Origin: an uncultured bacterium
GTDB lineage: Bacteria > Verrucomicrobiota > Kiritimatiellia > RFP12 > UBA1067
NCBI GenBank assembly: GCA_902799715.1
Contig: CADCBS010000009.1
Span: 1-56,648 of the forward strand
DNA length: 56,648 nucleotides
Reading direction: 5' to 3'
Positions 52,250 through 56,648 of this stretch are shown here, piece after piece; the first letter of the stretch is position 1, and each line of letters begins with the position of its first letter. A program made the position numbers and the translations under genes. The notes beneath the pieces were generated by a model. The model did not search any database. It had not been told where the DNA came from and was given only the letters and a program-made list of their open reading frames with translations.

Positions 52250-52560
52250 ACACCGTCCCTTTTTCCCTCCCCGCGTTCCCCTCCCTGCGCAAGGTCGTCG
52301 TGGCGGACCGCCTTTTCGCCCGCATCCGCGGCCTCATCGGCCGCGACGGCCTGCCGGAGGATACCGGCATGATGATCGAGAACTGCAACTCCATCCATAC
52401 GTTCTTCATGCGCTTCCCCATCCACGCGGTCTTCCTCGGCAGGGACGGCGAGGTCGTGAAGATCGTCCGCGACATCAAGCCTTGGACTTTCTGCGTGTGG
52501 GGCGGATGGCGGGCGAAGCGCACTCTGGAACTCGACGCCCGGCGGCACCCTTCCACATGA
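52246..52560 (+). CDS. DUF192 family protein
   Basis: 104 residues. RIRGLIGRDGLPEDTGMMI and FFMRFPIHAVFLGRDGEVVKI are the DUF192 pattern (GLMxR...MxFP-like...ID-F-D). There is no signal peptide, unlike many members. The function of the family is unresolved. The start overlaps the kinase stop as ATGA and its stop overlaps the next start as ATGA, so it is locked into the operon. Confidence 0.85.
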   Translation: MNTVPFSLPAFPSLRKVVVADRLFARIRGLIGRDGLPEDTGMMIENCNSIHTFFMRFPIHAVFLGRDGEVVKIVRDIKPWTFCVWGGWRAKRTLELDARRHPST

Positions 52561-53192
52561 AAACGCCTTCCGACATCGTATGGGACTGGAACGGCACGCT
52601 TCTCGACGACGTCGCCGCTTCCGTCGCCGCCTTCAACACACTCCTGCGCGAGCGCGGCCTGCCGGAAACCGGCGTCGGACCTTACCGCGAATCGTTCTCT
52701 TTCCCCGTGCGCCCGCTCTACGCGAAGCACGGGTTCGACCTTGCGCGCGAGGACTGGGACGCCCTCGCCGCGCGCTTCCACTCGCTTCTGATGTCGGACC
52801 CCGCCCGCAGGCCCGCGGACTCCGCCATCCCCGCCTTGCGCCTCGCCGCAGCCGGCGGCGCCCGGCAGTGGGCGCTCAGCGCGCTGCGCCAGGATTTGCT
52901 CGAAGCCGACATCGCGAAATTCGGCATGGAAGGCTTCTTCGCCGGCGTGTATGGATCCGACAACCTCGACGGCGCGGCCAAATCCGCGCAGGCCGCCCGC
53001 CTCGCGCGCGATCTCGCAGGCGCCGACGCCGCTGTCGTCGGCGACACATCGCAGGACGCCGACACCGCCCGCGCCTGCGGAATACGCTGCGTCCTCGTGT
53101 CCTGCGGGCACCAGTCCGCCGCGCGCCTCGCGCCGTGCGGCTTCCCGGTCGTCCCCGACCCTCTTGCCGCCGTCCGCCTCCTCGGCTTCTAG
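52557..53192 (+). CDS. HAD-superfamily hydrolase (phosphoglycolate-phosphatase-like)
   Basis: 211 residues. Motif I is WDWNGTLLDD, a Trp-Asn variant of the usual FDxDGTL. The cap helix region follows; motif II is in QWALSALRQD, and motif IV VVGDTSQDADTARACG. The substrate is unknown. The ATG overlaps the DUF192 stop by ATGA. The stop TAG shares the four bases CTAG (53189-53192) with the stop of the convergent gene. Confidence 0.84.
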   Translation: MKTPSDIVWDWNGTLLDDVAASVAAFNTLLRERGLPETGVGPYRESFSFPVRPLYAKHGFDLAREDWDALAARFHSLLMSDPARRPADSAIPALRLAAAGGARQWALSALRQDLLEADIAKFGMEGFFAGVYGSDNLDGAAKSAQAARLARDLAGADAAVVGDTSQDADTARACGIRCVLVSCGHQSAARLAPCGFPVVPDPLAAVRLLGF

Positions 53193-54892
53193 CGCCCGCC
53201 GCCCGCGCGGCGGCTTCCGCGGTATTCTTCGCGGCGCATTCCGCCCTCTCCGCGACCGCCGCCACGCCTGTTTCCTCTGCCGGCCTCGCGGCCGTTTCCG
53301 CCAATCCGTTCCGCGGCCGCCATGCCCGGACCCACGGTCAGCTTGTGGCCGTTTTTGACTATGTTCGCGCCTGTCGGGTCTTCGTTTTCTATTGCCGTCG
53401 CGTGCGAGTCGCCCGTCAAAACGAGTTTCGCCCCTTTCGCGAGCTTCACGCGTAGCTCTTTCGCCGTCCCTTTCGCGTCTAACGCGCCTTTCAGCACCGC
53501 GCCGTCGCGCAAGTCTATAGTGGCGCTCGACCACGGCGAAACTTCAACATCGCCGGACAGTTCCTGCCGCTCCGCCCTAAGCGCCACGCTGCCGCCGTTG
53601 CTTCCGCTCCGCCCCCAGCGCGCAGGTGCCGCTTTCAAAAGCGGCGCGCCCGCGCTCTTTGCGATTTTTGACCCCGAAATGTCGATTTCGGCCTTCGTGT
53701 TCGTCACGAAGAACACTGGACCCGTCTTGGCCTCTATCCTGCTGTTCCGCATCGTCAGTTTCGCCGTGCCGTCCATGGCGTCGCCGGAAAACGACTGGTA
53801 CAGCATCGCGCCGCACTTTCTGTATCCCGTCAGGTCGGATTTTTCCACGTAAATGGAATTCCTGCCCTCGATGACCATCGCCTCGCTTCCCTTCGCGGCG
53901 CCTTTCACGTTCCGCGCGGAAAGCGTGCCGGTGGAGTATATGCACGGCGAACCGTCGCCCTCCGTCTCGATCGTCCCGCCGTCGACCGACACCACGCCTT
54001 CGCCGCGGTCCGTCGCCATCCCCGCGCAATGCGCGCCTTTCGTGGATATCCGCACGTTGCGGGCGCGTATCTCGCCCTGCATGAACGCATACAGCCCGCG
54101 GGACGAATCCTTCGCCGTCTCGATTCTGAGGTTGGCGACGTCCGCCTTCGCGCCTTTGCCTATTGCCAGCACCGCATTCGCGCCCGAAGCGTCCGTGCGG
54201 ATCGTCCCGCCGTCGACCGTCAGTGCCCCTCCCGCCTTGGCGTACAGCGGCGCCATATCGGCCTTCCTCGTGATTATGGAAACATTGTTCGTCGAAAACG
54301 CCGCTGTCGCCTCGACCACTCCGGAGTACCTCGACGGATCGGAAGGATCGTCGCCTCTCCGCATTCCGCCCGGACCTCCTCTCCGCATCCCGCCGGGCCC
54401 CATGCCCATACCGCCGCGGTGCCCATACCCGCGCCCGCCGCGGCCGCGCCTCGCATTCCCGCCGTCGCCGTTGGCTCCGTTCCCATCGTCGCCGTCCCGG
54501 CCGGATCCATCTCTCCGCACCCCGCCCGGTCTCCTGCCCGTTCCATCCGGGCCTCCGCGACGCATCCCGCCGCGACGTCCATATCCGCGATCGCCATTTC
54601 CTCGCCCGGCATTCCCGCCATCGCCGTTGTCGATACCGCCGGGCGGCTCTGGAGGCATTTCGCCGTTCCCGCCGTCAGGCCCCATCCCCATGTCGCCGCC
54701 CCCGAATCCGTCAGGCGGCTCGGGAGGCGTTTCACCATTGCCATCCGCGACGGAGCCGTCAGGCTCGGCAACCTGGTTCCGCTGCGCAAGCCCGGCGTCC
54801 GGACCGGAAGCGTTTCCTTCGGATGCGGCGCGCGCCGCCGGAACGGCAAACGACGCCATGGCTATCCACGCCAAAATCGTCTTGATGTCCAT
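53189..54892 (-). CDS. Secreted Gly/Arg-rich beta-helix protein
   Basis: 567 residues from the ATG at 54892 behind GGAGA. A signal peptide (MDIKTILAWIAMASFAVPAARA) is followed by about 160 residues of Gly, Asp, Asn, Pro and Arg repeats (PPEPPGG, GGMRRGG units). A right-handed beta-helix-like region follows (about 180-520, ALTVDGGTIRTDASGANAV, GVVSVDGGTIETEGDGS, KLTMRNSRIEAKTGPVFFVTN), and the chain ends in a second Gly/Arg-rich tail. It resembles secreted proteins with pectate-lyase-like solenoids, but no catalytic motif is visible. It may be a surface or matrix protein. Confidence 0.75.
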   Translation of the reverse strand: MDIKTILAWIAMASFAVPAARAASEGNASGPDAGLAQRNQVAEPDGSVADGNGETPPEPPDGFGGGDMGMGPDGGNGEMPPEPPGGIDNGDGGNAGRGNGDRGYGRRGGMRRGGPDGTGRRPGGVRRDGSGRDGDDGNGANGDGGNARRGRGGRGYGHRGGMGMGPGGMRRGGPGGMRRGDDPSDPSRYSGVVEATAAFSTNNVSIITRKADMAPLYAKAGGALTVDGGTIRTDASGANAVLAIGKGAKADVANLRIETAKDSSRGLYAFMQGEIRARNVRISTKGAHCAGMATDRGEGVVSVDGGTIETEGDGSPCIYSTGTLSARNVKGAAKGSEAMVIEGRNSIYVEKSDLTGYRKCGAMLYQSFSGDAMDGTAKLTMRNSRIEAKTGPVFFVTNTKAEIDISGSKIAKSAGAPLLKAAPARWGRSGSNGGSVALRAERQELSGDVEVSPWSSATIDLRDGAVLKGALDAKGTAKELRVKLAKGAKLVLTGDSHATAIENEDPTGANIVKNGHKLTVGPGMAAAERIGGNGREAGRGNRRGGGRGEGGMRREEYRGSRRAGGGR

Positions 54893-54946
54893 GATGCGAT
54901 CTCCTTTTTTCCGTGCCGGCGGGACCATCCCGCAGGCGACGCGGAA

Positions 54947-54978
54947 AATATACCAAAACTCGCCGCGCCGTATGTCAA
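54947..54978 (-). promoter_or_regulatory. Promoter of the Gly/Arg-rich beta-helix gene
   Basis: A perfect TTGACA (54978-54973) and TTTTGG-extended TATATT (54952-54947) on the minus strand. The 20-bp spacer is long; the extended -10 may compensate. The leader is about 50 nt with an AAAGGAGA ribosome site. Confidence 0.55.
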
Positions 54979-55148
54979 CTACGCGTCAAAACAACGTAAA
55001 AAACACATTACAATTCCGGCGCATCCGCGCCGCGAATCCGTCTCATCCCGCCGCGCCAAGGCGACTTGTTCCCAAACCGCCGTAGAAACACACTCCAATA
55101 TTGCCGACATCCAATACCGGTTTCCCCCTAAAGCCTCGTCGCAATTTG

Positions 55149-55743
55149 ATTTCATACGCACCGTAATCTCATTGACGCAAATGCACCATTGCAATTGCCG
55201 AATTGCATAGCGCGGGCGGTGGGCTGCACGTTCTACACGGTCAATCAAAAAAACGCAACCTAAGACATAATGTTTCATACGTACCGTAATCTCACTGCGC
55301 CAAAATGCCGCAACAGCCGCAATTTAGATTTCATACGCACCGTAATCTCATTTCGCGCAAATGCCTCGCGCAGAGATACGTATTGCAGAAAAACGCCACC
55401 TCCCCGCCGTGTCATCAAAACGTTATGCGCCCCTGCAATAAGACTCATACGCACCGTAATCTTATTTTATGTTTGGAACATGACGCTTTGCCCCGGGCGC
55501 CCGCTGCAATCTGCCGGCACGCACGCGCTGTGATTGGCCGTAATCTTATGTTCATGCGTCAAATCGCCAATCAGAACGCGCTTGAATCTGTTTTCATACG
55601 CGCCGTAATATCATTTTCGGGTGATGTATTGCGCTAAGGCACAGATAACAGACGTTTTGGTGTGGCCATGTCGCCCAGGTCTTCCCTCCCGACGGAAACA
55701 CTCTGCCCTGTCTATGATTTCATACGTACCGTAATCATATTTC
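55149..55743 (+). repeat. Array of seven irregularly spaced direct repeats with TACG-N3-CGTA core
   Basis: Consensus TTTCATACGCACCGTAATCT followed by CATT. Copies: 55149-55173, 55273-55296, 55328-55353, 55442-55466, a partial one at 55538-55550, 55592-55616 and 55717-55743. The central TACGcacCGTA (or TACGtacCGTA) is an 11-bp dyad. Copies 1 and 3 share a GCAATTT just before the unit, and copies 1 to 3 share a CGCAAATGC-like word just after. Start-to-start distances of the full copies range from about 55 to 150 bp, and intervening sequences are unrelated. On the minus strand each full unit ends in ATGA. Confidence 0.75.
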
Positions 55744-55954
55744 AAAGTATATAACTTGAATCCGATAGGTTCCTGCTTTTGGTTGATAGCCTAAAATTTG
55801 ATGTCGACAGCCCTTCGGCCACATCGGCAAATCACGCTGTCTCTGCGCCACGCCGCATGTCACACCTTGATAATGGCGCGACCCGCGCCAGGCCCACACG
55901 GTAAAACTATAAGGGCGTAGATTCAATCCGCGCCTATGGCAGCATCATATTGTC

Positions 55955-56003
55955 GATGCGACAGACAACGCAACGCATTGACATTGATGCGACAGCCAAC
56001 GCA
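55955..56003 (+). repeat. Pair of 18-bp direct repeats
   Basis: GATGCGACAGACAACGCA (55955-55972) and GATGCGACAGCCAACGCA (55986-56003), one mismatch, 31 bp apart, which is close to three helical turns. They could be a tandem protein-binding site or a short slippage product. Confidence 0.6.
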
Positions 56004-56120
56004 TTTGTGTGTACTATCAGAATTCACCGTCCTGTATTCGGGACAGGAAGCCGCTTTTTGCAGACAAACCCCCGCTCGCCCATGTTGGTGCGTGGCGTTT
56101 CCAGATTTATCGGGGGCGCG

Positions 56121-56648
56121 TCAGACGGCGCGTGTCTTCGCCATCCGCCGCCACCATGACGTTTTCACCCGTTCGGTGATTTCGCCGGCGTATTTCGCTT
56201 TCCATTCCAAAAGCATTGCTGCATCCTCGACGCGAGAAGGGTCTGTCAATGCGTCGATCCTGTCCATCAACGCCTCCACGCTTCCCCGGATGCCGTTCAC
56301 GACTTCCAGCCACACCGCCCGCGCTCTCACTATGGCAAGCGAAGGCGCATTCGCCGTCTGGCCATCAGCCGGAAATCCGGCGCCGGACTCATTGCCAGCT
56401 GTTTTGGAGGTCTGTACTGCGTTGCGATTTCCGGCTTTTGCGTCGTTCCCGGCGGTCGCGCGGCTTGCTCCACCGCGTCCTTCGCCATTTCCCGCCGTCA
56501 TATTCGCGTCTGGAATATCTATTTGCGCTTCTTCTGCGGCCTCATGCGACATTTCGCCAAGAACGGCCTCTGCGGGAACAGGATCGGGAAGATCGGTTAT
56601 CTGTTTCAGCTTCTTCGCCATCGCCTTGTAGCGCATTACGGTGCCGTA
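56121..56648 (-). CDS. Unrecognised protein, frame open to the right edge (probably partial)
   Basis: At least 171 residues if the ATG at 56636 is used; the frame stays open for the remaining four codons, so the true start may lie outside. It begins MRYKAMAKKLKQITDLPDPV. A Gly/Ala/Asn-rich middle (about 45-95) follows, then a helical C-terminal part (SLAIVRARAVWLEVVNGIRG ... SRVEDAAMLLEWKAKYAGEI) with a basic end (WWRRMAKTRAV). No signal peptide or membrane helix. I cannot assign a family. The Ala-rich middle could be a linker between an unseen N-terminal domain and a coiled-coil tail. Confidence 0.5.
   Translation of the reverse strand, partial: YGTVMRYKAMAKKLKQITDLPDPVPAEAVLGEMSHEAAEEAQIDIPDANMTAGNGEGRGGASRATAGNDAKAGNRNAVQTSKTAGNESGAGFPADGQTANAPSLAIVRARAVWLEVVNGIRGSVEALMDRIDALTDPSRVEDAAMLLEWKAKYAGEITERVKTSWWRRMAKTRAV

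Larger units (their letters stand above)
54979..56120. other. 1.1-kb region without a confident gene
   Basis: Lower GC than the flanks. It holds the dispersed-repeat array (55149-55743) and an 18-bp direct repeat pair (55955-56003). Open frames on both strands are short, mostly lack ribosome sites, and repeat the peptide pattern encoded by the repeats (for example FIRTVIS forward, NEITVRMK reverse). A 63-codon minus frame (55735-55926) would need a TTG start and is not convincing. I see no tRNA, transposase or cas gene. Confidence 0.7.

Noticed and set aside
54979-55278. 99-codon minus-strand frame starting within a repeat copy
   Set aside because: It starts at the ATG contained in a repeat unit and reads through another repeat; there is no ribosome site and its C-terminal part overlaps the promoter of the beta-helix gene. 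Kept only as a remark about the repeats.
55149-55743. CRISPR array
   Set aside because: Repeat starts are separated by unequal distances (55 to about 150 bp), several copies are degenerate or truncated, and no cas gene is present.
55735-55926. 63-codon minus-strand frame
   Set aside because: Needs a TTG start without a Shine-Dalgarno, matches no family that I know, and ends inside a repeat copy.

Overview
The window is a GC-rich, densely packed bacterial chromosome segment. Gene content suggests a PVC-superphylum, probably gut-associated organism, and I lean to Kiritimatiellota/Verrucomicrobiota. The basis is Gram-negative envelope genes (Lol-type ABC transporter, ExbB/ExbD), secreted GH51 and GH78 glycosidases beside a DUF3863-like protein, a beta-helix surface protein, an EHD-like dynamin GTPase, and a TPR/ExbB/ExbD operon ending in a squalene-cyclase-fold protein. 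The phylum is an inference; no rRNA is present.

Layout. 1-2140: a RhuM-family accessory island on the minus strand (a 5' partial RhuM gene, an intact RhuM-PLD gene with a small partner, and a broken PLD remnant carrying a repeat-rich insert). 2143-3822: hybrid sensor kinase. 4064-12301: a plus-strand housekeeping run (ilvC, ArgA-like GNAT, mutS, dnaB, prmC, ettA). 12350-13003: HAD phosphatase. 13209-23010: secreted glycan-degradation block (GH51 arabinofuranosidase, large surface protein behind a poly-G promoter, DUF3863-like protein, GH78 rhamnosidase). 23067-26402: caspase-like fragment, AAA-ATPase/PD-(D/E)XK protein and EHD-like GTPase. 26446-31782: translation cluster on the minus strand (prs, rplY, pth, rpsF, ssb, rpsR, rplI, rpmE, terminator, prfA). 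31995-36216: LolCD-like transporter translationally coupled to an Orn/Lys/Arg decarboxylase. 36233-44476: envelope energization operon (giant TPR protein, small TPR-like protein, ExbB, two ExbD, TonB-like squalene-cyclase protein). 44545-44621: tRNA-Val(CAC). 44713-53192: plus strand htpX, AI-2E family exporter, DEAD-box helicase, then a tightly overlapping sensor kinase/sigma54 activator/Ser-Thr kinase/DUF192/HAD operon. 53189-54892: convergent Gly/Arg-rich beta-helix protein. 54953-56120: a long region without a confident gene, holding seven irregularly spaced copies of a repeat with a TACG-N3-CGTA dyad. 56121-end: an unrecognised ORF open to the window edge.

The most notable signals are: (1) a 30-G homopolymer lying exactly between a -35 and a -10 hexamer upstream of the large surface protein, a classic phase-variable-promoter architecture; (2) the dispersed-repeat array at 55149-55743; (3) an apparently leaderless expression style, with TGG-extended -10 boxes 6-7 nt from start codons, including a duplicated 6-codon mini-ORF that overlaps the RhuM start codon as ATGA; and (4) a TonB-like protein whose periplasmic domain is a squalene-cyclase fold, in an ExbB/ExbD/TPR operon. 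Many adjacent genes here overlap by ATGA, GTGA or TGATG, implying heavy use of translational coupling.
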